A stretch of DNA of 64,000 bases from Terriglobia bacterium (GTDB taxonomy: Bacteria > Acidobacteriota > Terriglobia > Bryobacterales > Bryobacteraceae): NCBI GenBank assembly GCA_020073145.1, contig JAIQFS010000008.1, positions 124,001 to 188,000 of the forward strand. Direction: 5' to 3'. Both the position numbers and the translations under genes were made by a program. The notes under the pieces were generated by a model. The model saw only the letters and a program-made list of their open reading frames with translations, had not been told where the DNA came from and ran no database searches. Below are positions 9,326-17,584 of the stretch, piece by piece. Position 1 is the first letter of the stretch. Every line of letters starts with the position of its first letter.

Positions 9326-10447
9326 GTGTTGACGCTGGTCTTGCTGGCGCTCGTGGCGGGTTCGCTGGTGTATTGCGTGCTGGCCGTCATCGCCGCGGAG
9401 CACTATGGCGCCGCGCGGGCTCCGGAGCCGGAGGGGCAGCCGCCCATCAGCATCCTAAAGCCGCTGGCGGGAGTGGACCTGGGCCTGGATGAGAATCTCC
9501 GCTCATTCTTTCAGCAGAGCTATCCGCGCTACGAGGTGCTCTTGGCGGTGCGCAGTGCGGACGACCCGGCGGTGGCGGTGGTGGAGCGGCTGCGCTCCCA
9601 GTTTCCGGCAGTGCCGTCCCGGCTGATCGTGACGGGCGAGCCGCCCTATCCCAACGCCAAGGTTTTCAGCCTGCACTGCATGTTCGCGGCGGCGCGCTAC
9701 GACCTTCTGGTCATGGCTGACAGCGATGTGCGAGTCACGCCGGCACTGCTTTCCACGCTGGCCGCTGAGTTCCAGGACGAAAAAACCGGCCTGGTGACTT
9801 GCCCGTACCGCGCGGTTCCCGGCCCGAGCTTCTGGTCGCGCCTGGAAGCCATTGGGTTGAACACGGAATTCCTGGCGGGTGTGCTGGTGGCTCGCTTGCT
9901 CGACGGCATGCAGTTCGCACTCGGTCCGACGATCGCCGCGCGCCGCCAAACGCTTGCCGATCTGGGCGGCTTCCACGCTTTGAAAGACTACCTGGCGGAA
10001 GATTTCGTGATGGGCAAGCTGGCGGCGGAGTTGGGCTGGCGGGTGATCCTCTCGTCGTACGCGATCGAACACCACATTGGAAGCCAGCCGTTCGGCGCCA
10101 ATCTGAAACACCGGATGCGGTGGAACCGCAGCACGCGCCGCTCCCGGCCCTGGGGCTATGTCGGGCAGGTCTTTACCAATCCGCTGCCGTTGGCCATAAT
10201 CTTCATCGCCGCGGTGCCGGCGTGGTGGCCGGTCTTGGTAGTCGCCGCCGCATTTCGCGGCTTAGCGGGCTGGGCGGCGGCGGGCCGGGTTTTGCACGAT
10301 CCGCTCACCCTTCGCAACTGGTGGCTCGTCCCCGTGCAGGACTGCACCAGCTTTGTCCTGTGGCTGGCGGGCTTCTTTGGCAACACCATCCTCTGGCGCG
10401 GCCGCAAATACCGGGTGCTTCGCGACGGGCGGTTCCGGGCGGCATAA
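9326..10447 (+). CDS. hpnI: HpnI-like family 21 glycosyltransferase (ceramide glucosyltransferase type)
   Basis: This 373-residue membrane protein has an N-terminal helix (TLVLLALVAGSLVYCVLAVIA), the GT-A block PPISILKPLAGVDLGLDENL, a DxD-type motif (ADSDV, D132/D134), EDFVMG for the catalytic aspartate and KHRMRWNRSTRRSR as the QxxRW-like motif. C-terminal helices follow. The family includes ceramide glucosyltransferases and HpnI, which adds N-acetylglucosamine to bacteriohopanetetrol. HpnI is preferred because a hopanoid operon lies 7 kb downstream, but no HpnK deacetylase is visible. The start is GTG at 9326 (TTG 9329 possible), five bases after the VWFA stop, so co-transcription is likely. 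Confidence 0.72.
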   Translation: MLTLVLLALVAGSLVYCVLAVIAAEHYGAARAPEPEGQPPISILKPLAGVDLGLDENLRSFFQQSYPRYEVLLAVRSADDPAVAVVERLRSQFPAVPSRLIVTGEPPYPNAKVFSLHCMFAAARYDLLVMADSDVRVTPALLSTLAAEFQDEKTGLVTCPYRAVPGPSFWSRLEAIGLNTEFLAGVLVARLLDGMQFALGPTIAARRQTLADLGGFHALKDYLAEDFVMGKLAAELGWRVILSSYAIEHHIGSQPFGANLKHRMRWNRSTRRSRPWGYVGQVFTNPLPLAIIFIAAVPAWWPVLVVAAAFRGLAGWAAAGRVLHDPLTLRNWWLVPVQDCTSFVLWLAGFFGNTILWRGRKYRVLRDGRFRAA

Positions 10448-10543
10448 CCCTCGGGGCCAAAACCTCCGGGCTCTGTAATATTTTTGTAATCCCGCGTTTT
10501 CAGTAGTCATGGCTCCGATAATCAGCATAGAAGACCTGAAATT

Positions 10544-12259
10544 ATGTTTCCTCATCCCAAAGGCTCCGGTGCCCGGATTCTGCTCGCGTCCGTATTTGGC
10601 CCGTATGCTCAAAACGATGAATTCGGCAGCCGCTCTCTCAACCCGATGGAGCTGTATCACAACCAGGTGACGCGCGGGCAGGGTGTTTTCTCACTGCGGA
10701 TGTTCCACCGCTCCTGGGGGATTTTGATGATTCAGAAGAACATCTCCGCCCCCTGTACCGTTCTGGACTTTCCCACGCGGGAAATCTTCGCGGCCGAACT
10801 GGCGCGTGGCCGGTACGACGTCGTCGGTATTTCATCGATCATCGTCAACATCGGCAAAGTGCGGGAGATGTGCCGTATGATCCGCGAGTTCGCGCCGCAC
10901 AGCACAATCGTTGTGGGCGGACACGTGGCGGCCATTCCCGGCCTTGGGGGCATGATTGACGCCGACCATATCGTCAAGGGCGACGGCATCTCGTGGATGC
11001 GTCGCTACCTGGGAGAGGACGAGGACGCACCCATCCGGCACCCGCATATCGTCTCCGGGTTCGGTCATCGCGTACTGGGGCTGACGCTGCCGCGCAAGAG
11101 AGGGTCGATCGCGGCCACGTTGATTCCTTCCGTGGGTTGCCCGCTGGGATGCAACTTCTGCACAACGTCGGCTTTTTTCGGCGGCAAGGGCAAGTTCCTC
11201 AATTTCTACGAAACTGGAGACGAGCTCTTCCAGCTCATGCTGGAGATGGAGGAGTCGATGAAAGTTCACTCGTTCTTTGTCATGGATGAGAACTTCCTCT
11301 TGAATCGGCGGCGCGCCCTGGAGCTGCTGGCGTGCATGAAAGCGGCCAACAAATCGTGGGAGCTGTACGTGTTCTCGTCCGCCAACGCCATCCGCAAATA
11401 CACCATGCGGGAGCTGGTGGAACTCGGAGTTTCGTGGGTCTGGATGGGACTGGAATCGCCGCGCTCGGGCTACGCCAAGCTGCAAGGCTCCGACACGCTG
11501 GCGCTCACGCGCGAGCTGCGGGAACACGGCATCCGGGTGCTCGGCTCGACCATTGTGGGTCTGGAGCACCACACGCCGGAGAACATCGAGGACGACATCG
11601 AACGCGCCGTTTCGCACGACACCGATTTTCACCAGTTCATGCTGTACACGCCGGTGCCGGGCACGCCGCTCTATCAGGAGATGGCGCAACAGGGGCGCCT
11701 GCTCAACGTCGATCTTGCCGACATCCATGGCCAGGACAAGTTCAACTTCGAGCATTCGGCGATTTCCCGCGACGATTCGAAGAAGTTTCTCGATGGGGCC
11801 TTCCTGCGGGACTTCGAGCGCAACGGCCCCAGCCTTTTCCGCATCGCCCGAACCACACTGGCCGGCTGGCGGCGGCACCGCGACGATCCGGATGCGCGGG
11901 TACGGGCACGGTTTACGGCTGAGATTCACTCACTCCGGACGGTGTACTCAGCGCTGCTGTGGGCCATGGAGAAGCACCTTGCCCGGAGCAACCGGGGCAT
12001 GTCCCAGCGCGTTGGCCGGCTGCGGAAGGAGTTCGAGAGCGAGTGCGGATGGGTCTCGCGGGCGGCCGCGCATCTGCTCGGTCCCATTCTGCGGGCGACG
12101 GCGCGGCGGGAAGAGAAGCGCCTCCAGGCCGGGCAGACCTACGAGCCTGCCACGATCATCGAGCGGCGCGACGGGGCGCCCACAAATTCCTGCAATCGCA
12201 CGCGCGACCGGGCCGCCCTCGCTTTGTGCGGAAGTGAGTCCCCCGGTCTTCCCAAGTAA
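10544..12259 (+). CDS. B12-binding-domain radical SAM protein, function unknown
   Basis: The product has 571 residues. An N-terminal Rossmann-like segment (residues ~80-150: RYDVVGISSIIVNIGKVREM, then IVVGGHVAAIP) matches the cobalamin-binding domain of B12-dependent radical SAM enzymes but lacks the DxHxxG lower ligand. The radical SAM domain has GCPLGCNFC (C199, C203, C206; CxxxCxxC) and later FFVMDENFLL and STIVGLEHHTPENIEDDI. The last ~150 residues are Arg-rich and helical. Enzymes of this architecture include methylases and lipid-modifying enzymes such as the hopanoid methylases, but this sequence does not clearly match HpnP, HpnR or HpnJ. It follows the hpnI-like gene on the same strand. 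The ATG lacks an obvious Shine-Dalgarno site. Confidence 0.8.
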   Translation: MFPHPKGSGARILLASVFGPYAQNDEFGSRSLNPMELYHNQVTRGQGVFSLRMFHRSWGILMIQKNISAPCTVLDFPTREIFAAELARGRYDVVGISSIIVNIGKVREMCRMIREFAPHSTIVVGGHVAAIPGLGGMIDADHIVKGDGISWMRRYLGEDEDAPIRHPHIVSGFGHRVLGLTLPRKRGSIAATLIPSVGCPLGCNFCTTSAFFGGKGKFLNFYETGDELFQLMLEMEESMKVHSFFVMDENFLLNRRRALELLACMKAANKSWELYVFSSANAIRKYTMRELVELGVSWVWMGLESPRSGYAKLQGSDTLALTRELREHGIRVLGSTIVGLEHHTPENIEDDIERAVSHDTDFHQFMLYTPVPGTPLYQEMAQQGRLLNVDLADIHGQDKFNFEHSAISRDDSKKFLDGAFLRDFERNGPSLFRIARTTLAGWRRHRDDPDARVRARFTAEIHSLRTVYSALLWAMEKHLARSNRGMSQRVGRLRKEFESECGWVSRAAAHLLGPILRATARREEKRLQAGQTYEPATIIERRDGAPTNSCNRTRDRAALALCGSESPGLPK

Positions 12260-12276
12260 GGGCGGGCAATCGGCCG

Positions 12277-12292
12277 GCAGGCTGTAGCCTGC
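12277..12292. terminator. Short hairpin between convergent genes
   Basis: GCAGGCT and AGCCTGC form a perfect 7-base inverted repeat around GT (12277-12292), between the stop codons of two convergent genes. There is no T-run on either side, so it may be a factor-assisted bidirectional terminator. This is only a weak call. Confidence 0.35.
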
Positions 12293-12298
12293 TCCACG

Positions 12299-12685
12299 TC
12301 AGTGGCGGTGGACCTGCGGCAGCCCGACTCGATCGACCGTGTCGCCGGCAAAATCGAATTCGATCAGGACCGCGGGTTCATCCCCGACTACCCAGCCTTC
12401 GTGCCCAGGTTCGACGGCGACGAACTGCGGGGCTTTGTACTCGACGACGCAGCCGTCGGCAAAGCGGACATTGATTTGGCCCCGCGCCATGAAGCCCACG
12501 TGCGCGTGCATGCACAGCTTGCTACCGACGGCGGCGCTCAGGTGCGAGGCCCAGTTGAAACCGGGCGGGTAAATCATGCGCTTGACGCGGACGTTGCCGG
12601 CGCGGGACACGTCGACCTGGACGCCTCCGAGCTCGCGATGCTCGTCGGCCTGCATGGGCGCTAAGAGTGGATCAGTTGTATTCAT
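12299..12685 (-). CDS. Small cupin-fold protein
   Basis: This 128-residue single-domain protein shows the cupin pattern: FNWASHLSAAVGSKLCMHAHVGFMARGQINVRF (motif 1 with HAH), then QFVAVEPGHEGWVVGDEPAVLIEFDF (motif 2). The usual metal-ligand glutamate of motif 1 is not obvious, so metal binding and activity cannot be assigned. There is no signal peptide, so it is likely cytosolic. It is the last gene of a minus-strand group, 48 bases after a thioredoxin-like gene. Confidence 0.7.
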   Translation of the reverse strand: MNTTDPLLAPMQADEHRELGGVQVDVSRAGNVRVKRMIYPPGFNWASHLSAAVGSKLCMHAHVGFMARGQINVRFADGCVVEYKAPQFVAVEPGHEGWVVGDEPAVLIEFDFAGDTVDRVGLPQVHRH

Positions 12686-12733
12686 GGTTGTGTCTCAACT
12701 CGATATCTGGCGGGCTCGCTCGCGAGGGGGGCG

Positions 12734-13312
12734 TCAGCGCGAGCCCTGCCTGGGTTTGCTCTTCTTCACGGCTCCGGCCCCACCCGCGTTTAACAGGTCT
12801 TCAATCTCGGCGCGCAGGTTGGCGCCGGCTTTGGCTTCATCGAGAAACGGATCGTCGCCGGCGTACTGGGCGCGCATCGTGCCCTGCCGATCGATGAAAA
12901 CCAGTTGCGGCATAATCAGGCGGGCGGCCACGGGATGCTGGAGGAATTCCAGCACAGGATCGCGGCGGTTCGAGCCGACGAGGAAGGGCGGGTTGAACTT
13001 TTGGACGAAACCGGGCACGGCCGCGGCGGCGCCGTCTTCGATGGCCGAAGCCAGCACCTGGAAGCCGCGCGGGCCGTACTCGCGCTGATCCTGGATCAAG
13101 AAAGTGGTGATCTTCTGGCAATGCGGGCAGTAGGTCAGGATGAAGATCAGCGCCACCACCTTGCCCTTGAATTGACTCAGCTTCACCTGCTTGCCGCCCG
13201 TGAGATCGATGCTAAACTCGCCGGCCGCGCGCGGCAGGTTGCCGGCGAACACGGCCGGGGCCAGCAGGGCAGACAGGGTGAGGGCGGCGAGAACGGGCCG
13301 GCTCTTTCGCAT
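12734..13312 (-). CDS. Exported thioredoxin-like protein (TlpA/peroxiredoxin-like)
   Basis: The product has 192 residues with a signal peptide (VLAALTLSALLAPAVFAG). The thioredoxin fold follows: VKLSQFKGKVVALIFILTYCPHCQKITTFL carries a CPHC active site, and the cis-proline region is LIMPQLVFIDRQG. The CxxC motif and export point to a periplasmic thiol-disulfide or peroxide-reducing role. The C-terminus is basic (VKKSKPRQGSR). It starts four bases after the upstream metallopeptidase stop, so the two are co-transcribed. Confidence 0.82.
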   Translation of the reverse strand: MRKSRPVLAALTLSALLAPAVFAGNLPRAAGEFSIDLTGGKQVKLSQFKGKVVALIFILTYCPHCQKITTFLIQDQREYGPRGFQVLASAIEDGAAAAVPGFVQKFNPPFLVGSNRRDPVLEFLQHPVAARLIMPQLVFIDRQGTMRAQYAGDDPFLDEAKAGANLRAEIEDLLNAGGAGAVKKSKPRQGSR

Positions 13313-13316
13313 AAGG

Positions 13317-14579
13317 TCAGTCTATCGTAGGGGGCAAGCCCTCCATGCTGGTCACGACGGGGCCGTCGAGACGCAGTTCGAAGCGGCCGTCGTCGCCCGT
13401 GCCGGTCACCGCGGCGGCGGTTTCAGAGGCCACGTCCATCTTCTTCCACTTTTTTGCCAGCACCTTGCGATAGGCTTCGAAATAGCGCTTCGCGATTTCC
13501 GGGCTGTCCCACTGGACCGCGTAGAGAAGAACCACGCGCGCCGCCTTCCTGTCCTCGCGCAACTCGAAGACCGCGCCGCGCCAGTGCGGGCCAATCTCAT
13601 CGGCTTCGGCCTGAGTCGCAAACTGGTCGAGCAGGAGTTCGTGATCCAATTCGCCAAGGCTGCCGCCCACCAACGATTTGTAGCTGCGGGAAAGCTTCGG
13701 ATCGGGCAGCGCGGGCGACACCGGCTGTGCGTCCTCGAAGTATTTATCGGGATGCAAGATCTGCTGGGTGGAAACGGGAGGCCGCCGGAACACCTCGGCA
13801 AAGCCTCCGTCACCGTCGCGCTCGATGACGGCCTGCTGGAACTGCATGCCCTTCGTGTAGGGGAAGATCAAGGTTTGCCGCAAATAGAGCGGCGCGTTAT
13901 CGAAGACCGGAAACTGGCCGGAGGTGCCGGTCAGCGCGCTCATCATGCGCACCAGCGCCGGAGTGTTTTTTAAGGACTGGCCCAACTGGCGCGCCAGGTA
14001 TTCCGACATCAGCCAGGTAGCCTGCCCTTCCATAATAGCGAGGCGCGCGGTGGCGCCGTCGTCGCTCTTGCGGCCCTGGCGGATGAATCGGCCGAGATTG
14101 AAATTCTGATCGGCGATGGCGTGGGACAGCTCGTGGGCCAAGACCGGCCCCTGGGTAGCCGGTTCCGTCGTCTCGGTGACGAACAGTTTCTTTTTGTCGT
14201 AATCGTAAAAGGCCGCGGCCTGCTCGGTGAGCAGGTCGACGGTGGTTTTTTCGAGATCGAAGTCGGCCGGCACGAAGCCGAACTTTTTCAAAGTCAGCTC
14301 TTCGGCGCGAATGTCATCGGGGGTGGTGGCCTCTTTCACCCTTTTCCTAAGGAACTCGTTCACTTTATCCTTGGTGATCAGATCGCAGGGAACCGGGTGG
14401 TGGAGCTTAAGCCCGGAAATCACGGCGAGCTGCGAAGCGATGCCGCCAGCCTGATTGCAGAGCTGGTCGCGCGAGGACTCGGCGGCGGGGGCAGTCGCCG
14501 CGAACAGGAGGGCGGCAACCGCGGCGCCCCGGAGCAGCGGGCTATGCCGCAACGGAATTCCTCCGCAGCGTCCAGCCAA
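13317..14579 (-). CDS. Secreted HExxH zinc metallopeptidase-like protein
   Basis: This 420-residue protein has a hydrophobic export signal near residues 16-33 (LLRGAAVAALLFAATAPAAE). The zinc motif HELSH lies at about residues 149-153, followed some 30 residues later by MEGQATWL (E184), giving an HExxH...E arrangement as in gluzincin-like peptidases. The rest is mixed alpha/beta with no recognised domain. The annotated ATG at 14579 overlaps the upstream MFS gene by 38 bases. A TTG at 14552 would shorten the overlap and place the signal peptide closer to the N-terminus. The thioredoxin-like gene follows after four bases. Confidence 0.75.
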   Translation of the reverse strand: MAGRCGGIPLRHSPLLRGAAVAALLFAATAPAAESSRDQLCNQAGGIASQLAVISGLKLHHPVPCDLITKDKVNEFLRKRVKEATTPDDIRAEELTLKKFGFVPADFDLEKTTVDLLTEQAAAFYDYDKKKLFVTETTEPATQGPVLAHELSHAIADQNFNLGRFIRQGRKSDDGATARLAIMEGQATWLMSEYLARQLGQSLKNTPALVRMMSALTGTSGQFPVFDNAPLYLRQTLIFPYTKGMQFQQAVIERDGDGGFAEVFRRPPVSTQQILHPDKYFEDAQPVSPALPDPKLSRSYKSLVGGSLGELDHELLLDQFATQAEADEIGPHWRGAVFELREDRKAARVVLLYAVQWDSPEIAKRYFEAYRKVLAKKWKKMDVASETAAAVTGTGDDGRFELRLDGPVVTSMEGLPPTID

Positions 14580-15822
14580 AGACGAGGGCCGAGACGATAG
14601 CCAGCGCCCCTCCCATAACCGTGGTGGCGCGCGTGCCGAACCGGCCGGCCAATGCGCCCGAGGCCAGGCTTCCGAACGGCCCCAGCCCGACGATGGTCAT
14701 GCTGTACATGGACATGATGCGGCCGCGGTATTCATCGAGGATGAGGGTTTGGATTGTCGTGTTCGCTGAGGCCATCTGCTGGAACACACTGTACCCGATT
14801 AGCGGCATAATGACCAGCGAAAGGCCGTACCAAGGCGAAAACGCGAAGGCAATGGTGGCCCCGCCCATGAAAATGCCGCTGTAGGCGATGATGGGCTGGA
14901 GGCGGTCGACCCTCGCGCCGCGCGCCAGAGAGAGGGTGCCAATCGCCGCTCCGACCCCCATCGCTCCCATCAGGAAACCGAGGCCTTGCGAACCGCGATG
15001 GAAAATCTCATCGGCGAAGACCGGGGCCAGTACCAGGATGGGCATATTGGCGAAGGTCGAAGCCGCCATGACGGCCAGGACGCGACGCACGTCGGTGTGT
15101 TCGCGGGCGTATCGGAAGCCATCCGTCAGATGGCGCCACGGCGACGCCGCGGGCTTGCGCTTGAACGGCTGCAGGCGCATCGCCAACAGGCTCCCGATCA
15201 CGGCCAGAAACGAAACACCGTTCAAAAGGAAACATACTCCTTCGCCGAGCCAGGCCACCAGCAGCCCCGCCACTCCGGGACCCACGCTACGGGCCGCGTT
15301 AAAGACCGCGGAATTTAGCGAAATGGCGCTGAGCAGGTCGTCCTTGCTGGTCATTTGGATCAGGAGAGACTGCCGGCCGGGCATGTCGAAAGCGTTGATG
15401 GCTCCCAGGACCACCGCGAGTGTCAGGATGTGCCAGACCTGAACGCGCCCGGTCAGAGTCAAGACGGCGAGCACGAAAGCTTGCAGCATAGAGCAAGTCT
15501 GCGTCACGATGACGAGTTTATGGCGCGAGAAGCGGTCGGCGGCCAGCCCGCCGAGCGGCCCCAGAGCGAAGACCGCGATTTGCGAGCAGAACCAAGCCGT
15601 GCCGAGCAGCAGTTCGGAATGCGTCAGCCGGTAGACTAGCCAACTTTGCGCGACGCTCTGCATCCAGGTCCCGATGAGTGAGACCATCTGGCCGCCCAGG
15701 AACAGCCGGAAATTGCGGTGGCGAAGCGCACTGAAGGCTGGGGCGCCGCCGGACTCGGGGAGCAACTCCGCAGCCGCGATCGGAGTAATGTCAGGCTGTG
15801 GTGTGATCCCTGAAGGTGACAT
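14542..15822 (-). CDS. MFS exporter, EntS/MFS_3 type
   Basis: This 426-residue polytopic protein has about 12 hydrophobic helices. The N-terminal block FSALRHRNFRLFLGGQMVSLIGTWMQSVAQSWLVYRLT is characteristic of the enterobactin-exporter-like MFS_3 family, as are the loop GGLAADRFSRHKLVIVTQ and FDMPGRQSLLIQM. The family exports small molecules such as siderophores, but the substrate here is unknown. It heads the minus-strand group MFS-metallopeptidase-thioredoxin-cupin. The stop overlaps the next gene's start region, suggesting coupling. Confidence 0.88.
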   Translation of the reverse strand: MSPSGITPQPDITPIAAAELLPESGGAPAFSALRHRNFRLFLGGQMVSLIGTWMQSVAQSWLVYRLTHSELLLGTAWFCSQIAVFALGPLGGLAADRFSRHKLVIVTQTCSMLQAFVLAVLTLTGRVQVWHILTLAVVLGAINAFDMPGRQSLLIQMTSKDDLLSAISLNSAVFNAARSVGPGVAGLLVAWLGEGVCFLLNGVSFLAVIGSLLAMRLQPFKRKPAASPWRHLTDGFRYAREHTDVRRVLAVMAASTFANMPILVLAPVFADEIFHRGSQGLGFLMGAMGVGAAIGTLSLARGARVDRLQPIIAYSGIFMGGATIAFAFSPWYGLSLVIMPLIGYSVFQQMASANTTIQTLILDEYRGRIMSMYSMTIVGLGPFGSLASGALAGRFGTRATTVMGGALAIVSALVFGWTLRRNSVAA

Positions 15823-15891
15823 CCGCTCATTTCAGAATACGGCGCGGTACAATAAGAGATCAAATTCTGACCGGTTGAACAGGAGAATCGC

Positions 15892-16023
15892 TTGGCGGAC
15901 GACAAAACCTACAAGGCTGAGTACTTGGGCAGTGGAACTTTTGCCATTAGCAAGCCGAAGCGGAAGAAGACCAAATTACGGCAAACCAAGCTGCGCAATC
16001 CGCGTCGCGGTTCGCGGAAATAA
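15892..16023 (+). CDS. Small basic protein (43 aa), unrecognised
   Basis: A TTG start at 15892 lies six bases after a strong AGGAG (15881-15885) and opens a 43-residue frame. It begins LADDKTYKAEYLGSGTFAIS, and the second half is very basic (KPKRKKTKLRQTKLRNPRRG), ending RK. The basic tail suggests nucleic-acid or ribosome binding, but I recognise no family. A TACAAT hexamer at 15848-15853 may be its -10 box. It is divergent from the MFS gene and convergent with another small gene. Confidence 0.6.
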   Translation: MADDKTYKAEYLGSGTFAISKPKRKKTKLRQTKLRNPRRGSRK

Positions 16024-16032
16024 ACCGGACGG

Positions 16033-16155
16033 TTAGTGACGCGCCCGGCGCTCCGCGCCCAACAGGCGGAAGATTCCCTCCAAAGCCGCCTTCTGAATCA
16101 CAAAAGCGCCCGCTAAACTGCCCAGAAGCGCTCCGCCGATCAGCAACGTATCCAT
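16033..16155 (-). CDS. Small single-span membrane protein (40 aa)
   Basis: An ATG at 16155 (minus strand), with GAGAGG about seven bases upstream, opens a 40-residue frame. It starts MDTLLIGGALLGSLAGAFVI, a likely transmembrane helix, and continues QKAALEGIFRLLGAERRARH, an amphipathic basic tail expected in the cytoplasm. No family is recognised. Its stop lies ten bases from that of the convergent small basic gene. Confidence 0.5.
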   Translation of the reverse strand: MDTLLIGGALLGSLAGAFVIQKAALEGIFRLLGAERRARH

Positions 16156-16612
16156 CTTTGAGCCTCTCGACAGCTATGTGATGCAATCCAAGGGCCATGG
16201 ATTCGGAGAGAAAGGGAACCCGGCGGGGGGAGAGAACGCTCTTCGTCGAGAGCGGGAGGGGTAGCAGGGAGTGTTGGAGGTCTTCAAGGCGGAAAGTGTG
16301 GGGACCGAATTCCCTCTTTCGACTCCCACGATAACCGGCGGCCAGGCCCCACTCCTTTTTTGAAGCTCGTAACTGATTGAGATTTCAGGAGAAAAAGTGT
16401 GCCCGGGGCGGTTACTGCGTTTTTCGGGGGCCAGGCGACAGCCCATCTTCGCGAAACCAACCACTTGGCGGAGGCGTCGATTTGATTTCGGTCGCCGCGT
16501 CAAATGCCGGAACGGACCTGCCCCAGGGGAGGGGACCGCAGTTGGCCGCAAATCGCTGCGCGTTTTGGGAAGCTCCTGTTATAATCGGTGGTTTCTTAGT
16601 CATTTAGCCCAT
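16156..16612. other. Intergenic region upstream of ispH
   Basis: About 450 bases without a convincing gene. It has a short hairpin, CGCTCT/AGAGCG, at 16237-16254. A clear extended -10 box lies near its right end and is listed separately. No riboswitch or tRNA was recognised. Confidence 0.4.
16577..16585 (+). promoter_or_regulatory. Extended -10 promoter for the ispH-hopanoid operon
   Basis: TGTTATAAT (16577-16585) is a perfect extended -10 element (TGnTATAAT), 27 bases before the ispH ATG. No good -35 box is visible, as is usual for extended -10 promoters. It is the best candidate promoter for the packed genes that follow. Confidence 0.65.
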
Positions 16613-17584
16613 ATGCCCGTTAAGCCTTTCGTTCGGAACGATGGTGTGGAAGGAAAAATCTTCCTGCTGAAGCCGCGCGGTTTTTGCGCGGGAGTGGTCC
16701 GGGCGATCGACGTGGTGAAGATTGCCCTGGATCTCTACGGACCGCCGGTGTATGTGCGCAAAGAGATTGTCCATAACAAGCACGTTGTGGACGAACTGCG
16801 GAGCGCCGGAGCGATCTTCGTGGAGGAATTGGACGAAGTGCCGGAAGGAGCGCGGGCCATTTTCAGCGCGCACGGGGTGGCGCCGACGGTGCGTCGAGAG
16901 GCTCGGGAACGCGGCCTGGAGGTCATCGACGCGACCTGCCCGCTGGTGACCAAGGTGCACCTGGAAGCCGTCAAATTCGCGCGCGATGGCTACAGCATCG
17001 TGCTGATCGGGCACAAAGATCACGACGAAGTGATTGGCACTCTGGGCGAAGTGCCGGAGCGCAGCTATCTGGTGGAAACGGTGGAAGACGCGGACCGGCT
17101 GGAGTTGCCCGACCCGACGCGCGTGCGCTACCTAACGCAAACGACGCTCAGCCTCACGGAAACGCGCGATATCATTAGCCGGCTCAAAGAGCGCTTCCCG
17201 CTGATCCAGGGACCGCCGGCGCAGGACATCTGCTACGCCACGGAGAACCGGCAGATGGCGGTCAAGGCGATCTCCGAAGCGATCGAACTGTTGCTGGTGG
17301 TGGGTTCGCAGAACAGCTCGAACTCGAAGCGGCTGGTGGAGGTGGGCGAGAATCTCGGGGTGCGCTCCTACCTGGTGAACGACTGCGGGGAAATCGACCG
17401 CTCGTGGTTGGCAGGCGTGCGGAATGTCGGAGTCACAGCGGGAGCGTCGGCGCCCGAACACCTGGTACAGGAGCTGGTGGATCATTTGCAGAGCCTGGGC
17501 TTTCGCCAGATGGAAGAGATCGAAATGGTAGATGAAGACGTACGATTCTCCTTGCCGACGGAATTGACCATCTCGATTCGATGA
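16613..17584 (+). CDS. ispH: 4-hydroxy-3-methylbut-2-enyl diphosphate reductase
   Basis: This 323-residue iron-sulfur enzyme catalyses the last MEP-pathway step, making IPP and DMAPP from HMBPP. The three cluster cysteines are seen in KPRGFCAGVVRAID, IDATCPLVTKVH and DICYATENRQ. The substrate-binding segments FSAHGVAP, IGHKDHDEVIGTLGE and GSQNSSNSKRL are intact. The ATG at 16613 is chosen; longer frames cross the promoter. Its stop overlaps the squalene-hopene cyclase start (ATGA at 17581-17584), which ties isoprenoid precursor supply directly to hopanoid synthesis. Confidence 0.96.
   Translation: MPVKPFVRNDGVEGKIFLLKPRGFCAGVVRAIDVVKIALDLYGPPVYVRKEIVHNKHVVDELRSAGAIFVEELDEVPEGARAIFSAHGVAPTVRREARERGLEVIDATCPLVTKVHLEAVKFARDGYSIVLIGHKDHDEVIGTLGEVPERSYLVETVEDADRLELPDPTRVRYLTQTTLSLTETRDIISRLKERFPLIQGPPAQDICYATENRQMAVKAISEAIELLLVVGSQNSSNSKRLVEVGENLGVRSYLVNDCGEIDRSWLAGVRNVGVTAGASAPEHLVQELVDHLQSLGFRQMEEIEMVDEDVRFSLPTELTISIR

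Noticed and set aside
12277-12292. REP-type dispersed repeat
   Set aside because: Only one copy was noticed in the window; treated as a local hairpin.
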